From positions 1,374,071 to 1,438,070 of the forward strand of contig NZ_QFRX01000001.1 of NCBI RefSeq assembly GCF_003143935.1: DNA of 64,000 nt, given 5' to 3'. Both the position numbers and the translations under genes were made by a program. This document shows, one piece after another, positions 43,479-51,493 of the stretch. Within the stretch, counting starts at the first letter, position 1. Every line of letters starts with the position of its first letter. A model generated the notes under the pieces. The model was not told the origin of the DNA. It saw nothing but the letters and a program-made list of their open reading frames with translations, and ran no database searches. Source of the stretch: Streptomyces sp. Act143. Lineage in GTDB: Bacteria > Actinomycetota > Actinomycetes > Streptomycetales > Streptomycetaceae.

Positions 43479-44387
43479 TCACGCCGGGCGGGTGGTGGCC
43501 CGGCGGGGGGCGGGCGCGGGGTCGTCGGCTCGGGCGGTGCCCGCGCCCTCGGGTGCGCCGAAGCGGGCGAGGGTGTGCCACACCATCTTCAGGTCCTGGA
43601 GCTCATGGCGGCCGGTACGGGCGGCGTCGCCGATGATCCGCGGGTCGATGTGCCCGTCCTCGGCGATCCGGGCGCCCAGTGCGGCGTACTCCTCGCCCCG
43701 GTAGTCCGCGTGCCGGCGCAGCTCGGCGACGCTCAGCCGGTACCCGGGGTGCCATGCGACAGGGCAGGGCAGCAGCCGGGCCGCCGCCTCGACCGGCGTG
43801 CCGCGATAACACGCGTCCAGCACGAGCGCCTCCACGTCGTCGGCGAGGGCCACGCCGCCGTGGACCTGAGCCTCGATGTAGTCGTTGAGGGCGTCCTGTT
43901 CGTCCGCCTCGGCGAGGGCGATCAGGGACATCCCGGCGGCGACGCCGAAGTGGGCGGGCTCGGCGGCGCTGTCGGGGTAGCAGAAGGTGGCCCGCGACAG
44001 TGCGGCGCCGGTCAGCCGGAAGTGGGAGGAGCCGAAGCGCGGGGCGGCGCCGACGATCTGGCGGCGGAAGTCCAGCGCGCCGTACACGGGCCGGTCGTAC
44101 GGGCCGGCCGCGTCGTAGGCGCCGCCGAAGATGCGGCTCTCCCAGCGCCGGCGATCGCCCCCGGGGTGCGCGGTGAGGCCGCCGTTGCTGGTGCCGGTCA
44201 CGAACTGGGAGTGGTAGGCGCCGTCCCGCAGCAGCGCCTCCAGAAGGGGCAGCCCGCCGGCCAGGCGGTCGGGGTGGAAGTTCAGCGTGATGCGCACCGC
44301 GGGGTCCACGGCCGGTCCCGCCGACCGGGCCGCCACGTGCCGCAGCGCCGCCCGTGCCCGTGGTGACCGGACGCTCTCGATATTCAC
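43479..44387 (-). CDS. DUF3626 domain protein
   Basis: From GTG 44387 (GAGGAGG box) the protein has 302 residues. The DUF3626 core is evident: RITLNFHPDRL, LLRDGAYHSQFVTGTSNGGLTAHPGGDRRRWESRIFGGAYD, RPVYGALDFRR and APRFGSSHFRL. These Arg/His/Asp-rich motifs suggest an enzymatic, possibly ADP-ribosyltransferase-like site, but no function is established that I know of. It is divergent from the FBP gene. Confidence 0.85.
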   Translation of the reverse strand: MNIESVRSPRARAALRHVAARSAGPAVDPAVRITLNFHPDRLAGGLPLLEALLRDGAYHSQFVTGTSNGGLTAHPGGDRRRWESRIFGGAYDAAGPYDRPVYGALDFRRQIVGAAPRFGSSHFRLTGAALSRATFCYPDSAAEPAHFGVAAGMSLIALAEADEQDALNDYIEAQVHGGVALADDVEALVLDACYRGTPVEAAARLLPCPVAWHPGYRLSVAELRRHADYRGEEYAALGARIAEDGHIDPRIIGDAARTGRHELQDLKMVWHTLARFGAPEGAGTARADDPAPAPRRATTRPA

Positions 44388-44496
44388 TGGCCCCTCCTCG
44401 GCGGGGTCGACTACCCTGACAGAACCAGAACCTAGGGGCACTAGGTAATTCACCACCGGCTTTCGGAAGAAGCGGAAGCCACCAGGAGGCTCCCCC

Positions 44497-44991
44497 ATGA
44501 GATCACTGACCGAGCACGACATCCGCAACGCTTTCGTCAACTGCTCCAAGGGCGAGGCCAAGCGCGTGGCCGTGCCGCGCGATCTCGACGAACGCCCCTG
44601 GGACGACCTGGACTTCCTCGGCTGGCGAGATCCGGGTGCGCCGGACCGCACCTATCTCGTCACCGAGCGGCGCGGGCGGCCGGTCGCCCTGAGCATGCGC
44701 CTCGCGTCCGCGCACCGCGGCTTCCTGCACCGCAGCATGTGTTCGCTGTGCCTGACGACCCACCCGGGCGGCGGCGTCTCACTGATGACCGCGCGCAAGG
44801 CGGGCGCGGCCGGGCGCGAGGGCAATTCGGTCGGCCTGTACATGTGCACCGACCTGGCCTGTTCGCTCTATGTGCGCGGCAAGAAGGTGCCGCAGAGCAC
44901 GCTGCGGATCGAGGAGAGCCTGACGCTGGAGGAGCAGATTGCCCGCGCCACGGGCAATCTGACCGCCTTCCTCGACAAGCTGGACGTCTGA
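44497..44991 (+). CDS. FBP-domain EF-G-binding zinc protein
   Basis: The 164-residue protein has the FBP domain of fusidic-acid-resistance FusB-type EF-G-binding proteins: a helical start (LTEHDIRNAFVNCSKGEAKRVAVP), then a treble-clef zinc finger with CSLC (82-85) and CTDLAC (117-122). FusB proteins free EF-G from stalled ribosomes. In actinobacteria the role of FBP homologues is less clear. A CAGGAGG box precedes the ATG. Confidence 0.9.
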   Translation: MRSLTEHDIRNAFVNCSKGEAKRVAVPRDLDERPWDDLDFLGWRDPGAPDRTYLVTERRGRPVALSMRLASAHRGFLHRSMCSLCLTTHPGGGVSLMTARKAGAAGREGNSVGLYMCTDLACSLYVRGKKVPQSTLRIEESLTLEEQIARATGNLTAFLDKLDV

Positions 44992-45013
44992 CCCGGTCCA
45001 GGTCAGGCGCCGT

Positions 45014-45583
45014 TCAGGGCGTCCAGTGCGGGTCGCGGCCCAGGAAGGCGAGCAGGGCCTCGGCCCGGCCCGCGCCGGCCGGCACCTGCCGCGCGGGGGC
45101 GAACACCCGGTAGGAGTCGCGGAGATGGTCCACGAGGCGTTCCGCGAGCGGCCAGACGCCCTCGGCCAGCTCGTCCGTGAGTGGTAGGTCCTGGCCGTCC
45201 CAGGCGTGCACGCCCGCGTCCATCGCGGCCGCAGCGGCGGCAAGCGGCAGGGGCAGCGGGCCCAGCGGGGTGGGCACGGCGGCGCTGCGGGCGGGCAGCC
45301 CGGCGTAGGCCTCCGCCACGGCGCACAGCACCTCGTCGAGCTCCGCGGACGGGTCGGGGGCGAGCGCGTCCTGCGGGTGGAACGGGTCCGAGCCGGGACG
45401 CCCGCCGGTGATCGCGAGCCCGTAGCCCTGCTGGTCGATCCGCGCGTGGTTGAGCACCTGGCGTGCCGTCCACTCGCTGCACGGCGTCGCCGCGCCCCAG
45501 GCCGTCGCCGGGACCGCCGCGACCACCTGCCGCAGGTAGTCGTGCGCGCCCGTGAGAACCTCGAGCCCTCGGGTGTCCGCCAT
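45014..45583 (-). CDS. TIGR03086-type mycothiol-dependent maleylpyruvate isomerase-fold protein
   Basis: The 189-residue protein belongs to the actinobacterial DinB/MDMPI superfamily: TPCSEWTARQVLNHARI with the His of the metal site, DAGVHAWDGQ with the second, and a C-terminal FLGRDPHW. The TIGR03086 group often uses mycothiol or binds zinc, and its reactions are mostly unknown. The start is taken at MADTRGLEVL. It is divergent from the aromatic-exporter-like gene. Confidence 0.85.
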   Translation of the reverse strand: MADTRGLEVLTGAHDYLRQVVAAVPATAWGAATPCSEWTARQVLNHARIDQQGYGLAITGGRPGSDPFHPQDALAPDPSAELDEVLCAVAEAYAGLPARSAAVPTPLGPLPLPLAAAAAAMDAGVHAWDGQDLPLTDELAEGVWPLAERLVDHLRDSYRVFAPARQVPAGAGRAEALLAFLGRDPHWTP

Positions 45584-45636
45584 CACCGGTCTCCCCTCTT
45601 GCCGCCGATCGGCTGCTGCCATCAATCTAGGCAGCC

Positions 45637-45659
45637 TTGCGGACAGTTACGGTCCGCAA
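45637..45659. promoter_or_regulatory. Palindrome TTGCGGAC-N7-GTCCGCAA upstream of the exporter gene
   Basis: The 8-bp arms are perfect. The site lies between the divergent TIGR03086 and exporter genes, about 40 bp upstream of the chosen exporter start. Its length (23 bp) and symmetry suit a TetR or MarR dimer. No such regulator gene is adjacent. Confidence 0.65.
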
Positions 45660-45700
45660 TGAGTACGACGGTGCGCATGTGGAAGAGGAACAGCCTGAGG

Positions 45701-46936
45701 ATGCGAGATGTACGTGAGTGGATGTGGTCCCTCGTGCGCTTCGTGAAGCGCCGCAGGGACCCTTCGGTCGTCCATGCGCTGCGGTCCGCGGCCGCGGCGA
45801 CGATCGCCTACGTCATCGCGCTGCGCGTGAGCCCTGAGGCGGCCCCGCTCACCGCGCCGCTGACCGCACTGCTCGTCGTCCAGGTCACCCTCTACGCCAC
45901 GCTCACCAACGGCATCCGGCGGGTCAACTCCGTGGTGGCCGGTGTGCTGGTCGCCATCGCCTTCAGCCTGCTGGTCGGCCTGACCTGGTGGAGCCTCGCG
46001 CTGCTGATCCTGGCCTCGCTGGCGGTGGGGCATCTGGTGCGGGTCGACGAGTACGTGCCCGAGGTGGCGATCAGCGCGATGCTGGTCCTCGGGGTGACGA
46101 CGGTCGGGGACACCGCGTGGGCGCGGGTGCTGGAGACGCTGATCGGGGCGGTCGTCGGGCTCGGCCTCAACCTGCTGTTCGCGCCGCCGGTGTGGGTGGG
46201 CGAGGCGGGCGAGTCGATCGAGGGGCTGGCACGCCGGGTCCGGCAGCTGATGCTGCGCATGGGTGAGGAGGCCGCGGGCCGCACGCCCGTGGAGCACGCC
46301 CGGGAACGGCTCCACGAGGCCCGCCGGCTGGACCACGACATCGTGGAGGTGGACGCCGCCCTGAGGCAGGCCGAGGACAGTCTGCGGCTCAATCCCCGCG
46401 TCCGCGAGGGGCTGCTGCACCGGGTGGTGCTGCGCACCGGCCTGGACACCCTGGAGATCTGCACGGTCGTGCTGCGCGTCCTCGCCCGTACCCTCGCCGA
46501 CCTCGCCGAGGCCCGCGACCCCGAGCCGCTGTTCGCGCCGCAGCCGGGCGCCGTCGTGGACCAGCTGCTGTCCGAGGTCGCGGACGCCGTCGTCAGCTTC
46601 GCGGTGCTGGTCACCGCCCATGTCAGCCAGAGCGCCGAGTCGGCCGAGGAGCGGCTCGCCGCCGAGTTGCGGCAGGCCGCGGCCACCCGCGACAAGCTCG
46701 CCCAGCTGCTCCTGGAGGAGGTGCAGCGCGACGCCCGGCAGTGGCAGCTGCACGGGGCGGTGCTGACCGAGGTGAACCGCATCCTCGACGAGCTGGACAC
46801 CGAGCACCGCTCGCGCCGGCTGCTGGAGGAACTGGACCGCACTTCCCGAGAGCAGCGCGAGCGCCTGCCACGACTCACCAAGCTCCAGGAACGACTGCGC
46901 GGGAACCGGCGCACCCTCGCCCGGCGTTCCAGGTGA
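45701..46936 (+). CDS. FUSC/aromatic-acid-exporter-like membrane protein
   Basis: From ATG 45701 the protein has 411 residues. An in-frame ATG at 45659 is an alternative but overlaps the palindrome. Six TM segments fill the first 160 residues (ALRSAAAATIAYVIALRVS..., LLVVQVTLYATL..., VAISAMLVLGVTTVGDTAW, GAVVGLGLNLLFAPPVWVG). A long helical, coiled-coil-prone cytoplasmic region follows. This is the half-size FUSC/ArAE type. Related proteins export aromatic acids. The palindrome upstream suggests repression relieved by a substrate. Confidence 0.85.
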   Translation: MRDVREWMWSLVRFVKRRRDPSVVHALRSAAAATIAYVIALRVSPEAAPLTAPLTALLVVQVTLYATLTNGIRRVNSVVAGVLVAIAFSLLVGLTWWSLALLILASLAVGHLVRVDEYVPEVAISAMLVLGVTTVGDTAWARVLETLIGAVVGLGLNLLFAPPVWVGEAGESIEGLARRVRQLMLRMGEEAAGRTPVEHARERLHEARRLDHDIVEVDAALRQAEDSLRLNPRVREGLLHRVVLRTGLDTLEICTVVLRVLARTLADLAEARDPEPLFAPQPGAVVDQLLSEVADAVVSFAVLVTAHVSQSAESAEERLAAELRQAAATRDKLAQLLLEEVQRDARQWQLHGAVLTEVNRILDELDTEHRSRRLLEELDRTSREQRERLPRLTKLQERLRGNRRTLARRSR

Positions 46937-46993
46937 GGCGAGCCGGTGGAGGACAGGCATTGGTAGGGGCGGAGCGCGATACGGCGGGGACTG

Positions 46994-47119
46994 GAAGAAG
47001 CGCGCAGCACAGCGGACAGGGGCCGAGGCAGCGCGCGCGGCACGGCGGACGGGGCTGAAGAAGCGCGCGGCACAGCGAACGGAGACCGAGGCAGCTTGCG
47101 CGGCGCGGCGGGCGTCGTC
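46994..47119. repeat. 63-bp imperfect tandem repeat, two copies
   Basis: Units begin GAAGAAGCGCGC at 46994 and 47057, each followed by GGCACAGCG and GCCGAGGCAGC-type blocks. Within each unit a 30-bp sub-repeat (GGCAC[AG]GCGGAC) is visible. It lies between two plus-strand genes and encodes nothing I can support. Confidence 0.65.
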
Positions 47120-47203
47120 TCGGGGAGGTGTGTGTTGCACGCGAGGTGCCGTCCGGGTCAAGGTGGCTGGCGACCGCGGAACCGACCGACCTGAGGTGCG
47201 TGC

Positions 47204-48409
47204 ATGGGCAGGGGCGACTGGAGCAGGCGCCGGTTCGTCGGCGCGCTTGCCGGAACGGCCGCGGCGACGGCCCTGCCCTCGTGCGACGACGCCGGGCCCG
47301 AGGCGTCCCCGGCGTCTCGGGGAGCGGCTCCCGCGACGCGTCCGAGCACCCCCGCCGGGTCCCCCTCCCCCACGCCGTCCGGCCCCCGCCCGCTGCTCCT
47401 CGGCACGTACACCTCCGTCGAGGACGGCGGCACCGGCATCACCTTCGCCTCGTACGACACCGACACGGGCGAGGTGACCGGTGGCAGGACGCTCACCGGC
47501 GTCGGTGACCCGTCGTATCTCGCCCTGCATCCGGACGGCCGCACGCTGTACGCGGTGAACGAGCGCGAGAAGGGCGCCGTGACCGCCGTACGGCTCTCCG
47601 ACCGCAAGGTGCTCGGCAGCCGGAGCACCGGCGGCGGGGCGCCCTGCCATCTGTCGGTGCATCCGGGCGGGCGCTGGCTGCTGAGCGCGAACTACGGCGA
47701 CGGCAGTGTGGCCGTGCACCCCCTCGACGCCTCGGGGGCGGTCGGCGAGCGCGCCGACCTCGTCACGCACTCCGCGCCGCAGCCGGGGCCGGGGCAGCAG
47801 GGGCCGCACGCCCACCAGTGCGTCACGAGCCCGGACGGCGCCCATCTCCTCGCCGTCGACCTGGGCACCGACACGGTCTACACGTACCGCCTCGACGACC
47901 GCACCGGGCAGCTCACCGAGGTCGCGCAGGCCCACACCCGGCCGGGGGCCGGACCGCGGCATCTGACGTTCCACCCCGGCGGCCGGTACGCCTATCTGGC
48001 CAACGAGGTCGACAACACCGTCGCCGTCTGCGCCTACGACACCGCCACCGGGCGCCTGCGGATCGGCGGGGCGCAGTCCACCGGCACGGGCTCGGGCACC
48101 AGCTATCCGGCGCAGCTGCTGGTGACAGCGGACGGCCGGTTCGCCTACCTCGCCAACCGGGGTCACAACAGCCTCACCCGCTATGCGGTGGAGGCGGACG
48201 GCGCCCGGCTCAGGCTCCTCGACACGGTGCCGGTGGCCGGGGACTTCCCTCGGCAGATCGCCTTCTCGCCGGACGGGACACTGCTGTTCGCGGCGAATCA
48301 GCGGTCCGGCACGGTGAGCGTGTTCCGCGTGGCCGCGGCCGACGGTCGGCTGCGGCTCGCGGGCGAGCCGTTCGCGTCACCCGTCGCCGTCTGTGCGCTG
48401 CCGCTGTAG
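47204..48409 (+). CDS. Exported lactonase-family seven-bladed beta-propeller
   Basis: The 401-residue protein has a Tat-type signal (SRRRFVGALAG) that ends in a lipobox-like ALPSC, so it is exported and probably lipid-anchored. A Pro/Ser/Thr linker precedes the propeller, which has repeated blades ending DPSYLALHPDGRTLYAVNE, APCHLSVHPGGRWLLSANY and GPRHLTFHPGGRYAYLANE. The fold is that of 6-phosphogluconolactonase (YbhE) and muconate-lactonising enzymes. An exported copy more probably acts on an extracellular lactone or has a binding role. Its 3' end overlaps the convergent DUF2470 gene by 33 bp. Confidence 0.88.
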   Translation: MGRGDWSRRRFVGALAGTAAATALPSCDDAGPEASPASRGAAPATRPSTPAGSPSPTPSGPRPLLLGTYTSVEDGGTGITFASYDTDTGEVTGGRTLTGVGDPSYLALHPDGRTLYAVNEREKGAVTAVRLSDRKVLGSRSTGGGAPCHLSVHPGGRWLLSANYGDGSVAVHPLDASGAVGERADLVTHSAPQPGPGQQGPHAHQCVTSPDGAHLLAVDLGTDTVYTYRLDDRTGQLTEVAQAHTRPGAGPRHLTFHPGGRYAYLANEVDNTVAVCAYDTATGRLRIGGAQSTGTGSGTSYPAQLLVTADGRFAYLANRGHNSLTRYAVEADGARLRLLDTVPVAGDFPRQIAFSPDGTLLFAANQRSGTVSVFRVAAADGRLRLAGEPFASPVAVCALPL

Positions 48410-49114
48410 CGCGCGGGGGCAGGCCGCCGAGGCGGCCTGGCCGAGCAGCACGTGCATGCGCTCGGTGAGCTGCGCGACATCGTCGGCGGGCCGGTGGAAA
48501 GGCAGGCGTACGTCGCCGTGGGCGCGGGCGCGTTCGATCCGCAGGGTCAGTCCGTGCCGGTCGACCGCGACGGGCTGGACCTTGACCGCGCCGTGCAGGC
48601 TGTCGGGCTCCACGAGCCGGGTGAGGCGCTCGACCGCCTCGGAGTGGCAGTCGGCGAGATGCGTGAGCAGCCGTGCCTCGGCGGCGGCCAGCGGGTCGGG
48701 CGCGGCGGCGGCGAACTCGTCGAGGCCGACGACGACGGCACCGGACGGCTGCCGCAGCACCACGCGTGTCGGCGTGAACGCCAGCCGCCCGTCCTCGGGA
48801 GCGAACCAGCCGGCGAGCCACATGCGGGCCCGGACACGGTTGCGCACGGGAACGGGCGAGACGTCGGCGAACTCCAGCACGGCGGACGGCTCTCCGCGCG
48901 GGGCGCAGATCGCGGTGGCGAGCAGAGCGCTGTCGTCGGGCACGTCGAGCAGCAACCGGCCGTCCTCCGCCACGGTGTGCGCGCCGACGAGCTCCTCACG
49001 ACCGCCGTCCGCGGTCACCGCGCACGACCACGCGGTGGCGAGCACCGAGCGCGCCCGCTCCGCCGCGGAAGGCGCGGCCGTCCAGCTGTGGCCGTCATCC
49101 ATCCCAGCACCCAT
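48377..49114 (-). CDS. DUF2470 (heme-utilisation-like) protein under an iron box
   Basis: The 245-residue protein has an N-terminal FMN-binding split-barrel-like part and a C-terminal DUF2470 domain (AEARLLTHLADCHSEAVERLTRLV, RHGLTLRIERARAHGDVRLPF). This is as in actinobacterial proteins related to HugZ-type heme oxygenases, with the His of the HLADCH segment in the expected place. An AAGGAGG box precedes the ATG, and an iron box overlaps the promoter. A role in heme-iron release or iron-starvation response is likely. Confidence 0.88.
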   Translation of the reverse strand: MGAGMDDGHSWTAAPSAAERARSVLATAWSCAVTADGGREELVGAHTVAEDGRLLLDVPDDSALLATAICAPRGEPSAVLEFADVSPVPVRNRVRARMWLAGWFAPEDGRLAFTPTRVVLRQPSGAVVVGLDEFAAAAPDPLAAAEARLLTHLADCHSEAVERLTRLVEPDSLHGAVKVQPVAVDRHGLTLRIERARAHGDVRLPFHRPADDVAQLTERMHVLLGQAASAACPRALQRQRTDGDG

Positions 49115-49126
49115 CCCGGAACCTCC

Positions 49127-49145
49127 TTAGGTAAGCCTTGCCTAA
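49127..49145. promoter_or_regulatory. Iron box (DmdR1/IdeR operator)
   Basis: TTAGGTAAGCCTTGCCTAA matches the 19-bp palindromic consensus of the DtxR-family iron repressors of actinobacteria (TTAGGTTAGGCTCACCTAA type), with both TTAGG/CCTAA ends perfect. It lies 13 bp upstream of the DUF2470 ATG. Confidence 0.9.
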
Positions 49146-49252
49146 CCTATCGGAGATCGAGGTGTACGCCAACCAGTACCGCCGATCCTTTGCGGAGGCG
49201 CACGACACAAACTCACCACGCACCGGAACTCCGGAAGCGCACGCGGACGGTG

Positions 49253-49861
49253 TCAGGCGCCGAGAACGCCCAGCAACGCGCGGGCGCACAGATCGCGCAC
49301 CTCGTCCCGGGACAACTCCGAGCCCCTGAGCCACTCCAGGCAGACGGCCGTGACGAAGGCCAGCCAACCGCGCACGGCGAGGGTCGTGTCGGGACGCGCC
49401 GCGAAGCCCGCGCCGAACTCGGGGGCCGCGGCGAGCGCCGCCAGGATCTGGCGCTCCTGCGCGGCCAGGGACCGCTGATAGACCTTGCGCACCGCCTGGT
49501 CCCCCGCCGCGTCGGCCCGATGGAAGGCGCGGAAACCGTGGGCATGGGCCTCGACGTACTCCAGGAACGTGTCGAGCCCCGCGGCCAGTTGCTCCCGCAC
49601 CGGGACCCCGGGGACGGCCGCGGTCATCCGCAGCATCCGCCCGCTCTCCCGCTCGACGACCGCCGCGAAGAAGTCCCGCTTGGTCGGGAAGTAGTGGTAG
49701 AGCAGCCCGCGCGAGACCCCGGCGATCTCGGCGACCCGCTCGATCCACACGTCGTCGTACGGGCTCTCCGAGAACAGCCGCGCCCCGACGGCGAGGAGCT
49801 GCTCCCGGCGCTCCTCGGTGGTCAGCCGGCGGCGGGTGCGCTCCCCCTGGTTGGCGGCCAT
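49253..49861 (-). CDS. TetR family regulator, probable repressor of the CYP102B gene
   Basis: The 202-residue regulator has the HTH TTEERREQLLAVGARLFSESPYDDVWIERVAEIAGVSRGLLYHYFPTKRDFF, with the signature VSRGLLYHYFPTK, and a helical ligand domain. It is divergent from the CYP102B-like gene with 108 bp between starts and a TTGA...TCAA dyad in the gap. Fatty acids are natural ligand candidates because CYP102 enzymes oxidise them. That is inference. Confidence 0.9.
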   Translation of the reverse strand: MAANQGERTRRRLTTEERREQLLAVGARLFSESPYDDVWIERVAEIAGVSRGLLYHYFPTKRDFFAAVVERESGRMLRMTAAVPGVPVREQLAAGLDTFLEYVEAHAHGFRAFHRADAAGDQAVRKVYQRSLAAQERQILAALAAAPEFGAGFAARPDTTLAVRGWLAFVTAVCLEWLRGSELSRDEVRDLCARALLGVLGA

Positions 49862-49874
49862 GCCCGCACTTTAC

Positions 49875-49889
49875 TTGACGTCGGTTCAA
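49875..49889. promoter_or_regulatory. Candidate TetR operator between the regulator and the P450
   Basis: TTGACGTCGGTTCAA has TTGA/TCAA arms. A second TTGAACC half-site lies about 25 bp to the right (49916-49922), pairing with GGTTCAA at 49883-49889. These could be two half-sites or two weak operators in the 108-bp divergent promoter region. Confidence 0.45.
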
Positions 49890-49969
49890 CAACGGGCCCA
49901 GACTGGATCACGCTATTGAACCCACGTACAACACGCTCAACGCGCGGGTGGATCAAGGGAGATGGCGGT

Positions 49970-51481
49970 ATGACGGACACGACGGCCGGGACCGGACTGC
50001 CGAAGGGGTTCCGCAGCGCCGAACAGGGCTGGCCCGAGCTGCACCGCATCCCGCATCCGCCCCGCCGGATCCCGCTGCTCGGGGACATCCTGGGCGCCAA
50101 CCGGCGCACACCCCTTCAGGACTCCCTCCGCTTCGCCCGCCTCTTGGGGCCGATCCACCGGCGCAAGGCCTTCAACCGGGAGTTCGTCTTCGTGTGGGGC
50201 GCGGACCTCGTGGCCGACCTCGCCGACGAGACGCGCTTCGCCAAACACGTCGGGCTGGGCATCGCCAATCTGCGGCCGATCGCCGGGGACGGGCTGTTCA
50301 CGGCGTACAACCACGAGCCGAACTGGCAGCTGGCGCACGACGTGCTCGCCCCGGGCTTCAGCCGTGAGGCGATGGCGGCCTACCACCCCATGATGCTGGC
50401 CGTGGCCGAACGGCTCACGGACCACTGGGACCGGGAGTCCGCCGCGGGGCGCACGGTGGACGTGCCCGGGGACATGACCAAGCTGACGCTGGAGACGATC
50501 GCGCGGACCGGGTTCGGGCACGACTTCGGTTCCTTCGAACGCGACCGGCCGCACCCCTTCATCACCGCGATGGTGGGCACGCTCACCTATGCGCAGCGGC
50601 TGAACTCGGTTCCCTGGCCCGGACTGTTGCGGGAGGCCGCGCGGCGCAACGAGGCCGACATCGCCTATCTGAACCGTACGGTCGACGACCTGGTCCGGGA
50701 GCGCCGAAGCACCAGCGGGAGCGGGGACCTGCTGGACCGGATGCTGGAGACGGCACACCCGGAGACCGGGGAGCGGCTGTCGGCGGAGAACGTCCGGCGC
50801 CAGGTGATCACCTTCCTGGTCGCCGGGCACGAGACCACCTCGGGCGCCCTCTCCTTCGCCCTGCACTACCTCTCCCGGCACCCGGACGTCGCGGCCCGCG
50901 CGCGTGCCGAGGTGGACCGGGTGTGGGGCGACGCGGAGGTGCCCGGGTACGACCAGGTGGCCAAGCTGCGCTACGTCCGCCGGGTCCTCGACGAGTCGCT
51001 GCGGCTGTGGCCGACGGCGCCCGCCTTCGCCCGGGAGGCGCGCGAGGACACGGTGCTGGCCGGGCAGCATCCGATGCGGCGGGGCGCGTGGACGCTGGTC
51101 CTCACGCCGATGCTGCACCGCGACCCCGAGGTGTGGGGCGCGGACGCCGAGCGCTTCGACCCCGACCGGTTCGACCCCAAAGCCGTACGGTCCCGCGCCC
51201 CGCACACCTTCAAGCCGTGGGGCACGGGGGCGCGCGCCTGCATCGGCCGCCAGTTCGCGCTGCACGAGGCGACGCTGGTCCTGGGGCTGCTCCTGCGGCG
51301 GTACGAGCTGGGCGCCGACCCGGACTACCGGCTGCGGATCGCCGAGCGGCTGACGCTGATGCCGGAAGGACTGCGGCTGCGGCTGACGCGGCGGCGCGTG
51401 ACGGCGGCGGTCGGGGCGACGGCCGGCGAGGAAGCGGCGCCTTCGGAGCCGCGGTGCCCGGTGCACCGGGCGGGTGACTGA
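49970..51481 (+). CDS. Cytochrome P450, CYP102B-like, without reductase domain
   Basis: This 503-residue P450 resembles the heme domain of the P450-BM3 family: I-helix AGHETT (285-290), ExxR as ESLR (342-345), and the heme loop FKPWGTGARAC with Cys424. The N-terminal IPHPPRRIPLLGD is typical of CYP102. BM3-type proteins carry a fused flavin reductase, but the protein stops about 80 residues after the Cys, so it needs external redox partners, as reported for the S. coelicolor CYP102B1 type. Fatty-acid hydroxylation is likely. The divergent TetR should control it. Confidence 0.93.
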   Translation: MTDTTAGTGLPKGFRSAEQGWPELHRIPHPPRRIPLLGDILGANRRTPLQDSLRFARLLGPIHRRKAFNREFVFVWGADLVADLADETRFAKHVGLGIANLRPIAGDGLFTAYNHEPNWQLAHDVLAPGFSREAMAAYHPMMLAVAERLTDHWDRESAAGRTVDVPGDMTKLTLETIARTGFGHDFGSFERDRPHPFITAMVGTLTYAQRLNSVPWPGLLREAARRNEADIAYLNRTVDDLVRERRSTSGSGDLLDRMLETAHPETGERLSAENVRRQVITFLVAGHETTSGALSFALHYLSRHPDVAARARAEVDRVWGDAEVPGYDQVAKLRYVRRVLDESLRLWPTAPAFAREAREDTVLAGQHPMRRGAWTLVLTPMLHRDPEVWGADAERFDPDRFDPKAVRSRAPHTFKPWGTGARACIGRQFALHEATLVLGLLLRRYELGADPDYRLRIAERLTLMPEGLRLRLTRRRVTAAVGATAGEEAAPSEPRCPVHRAGD

Positions 51482-51493
51482 ACCGAGCGGACG

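Noticed and set aside
43266..43500. Very basic plus-strand frame (RVKAARTKAARVKAV) that could be a histone-like peptide
   Set aside because: It comes from 15-bp DNA repeats, has no ribosome binding site, and runs antisense through the DUF3626 gene without a stop of its own in the gap.
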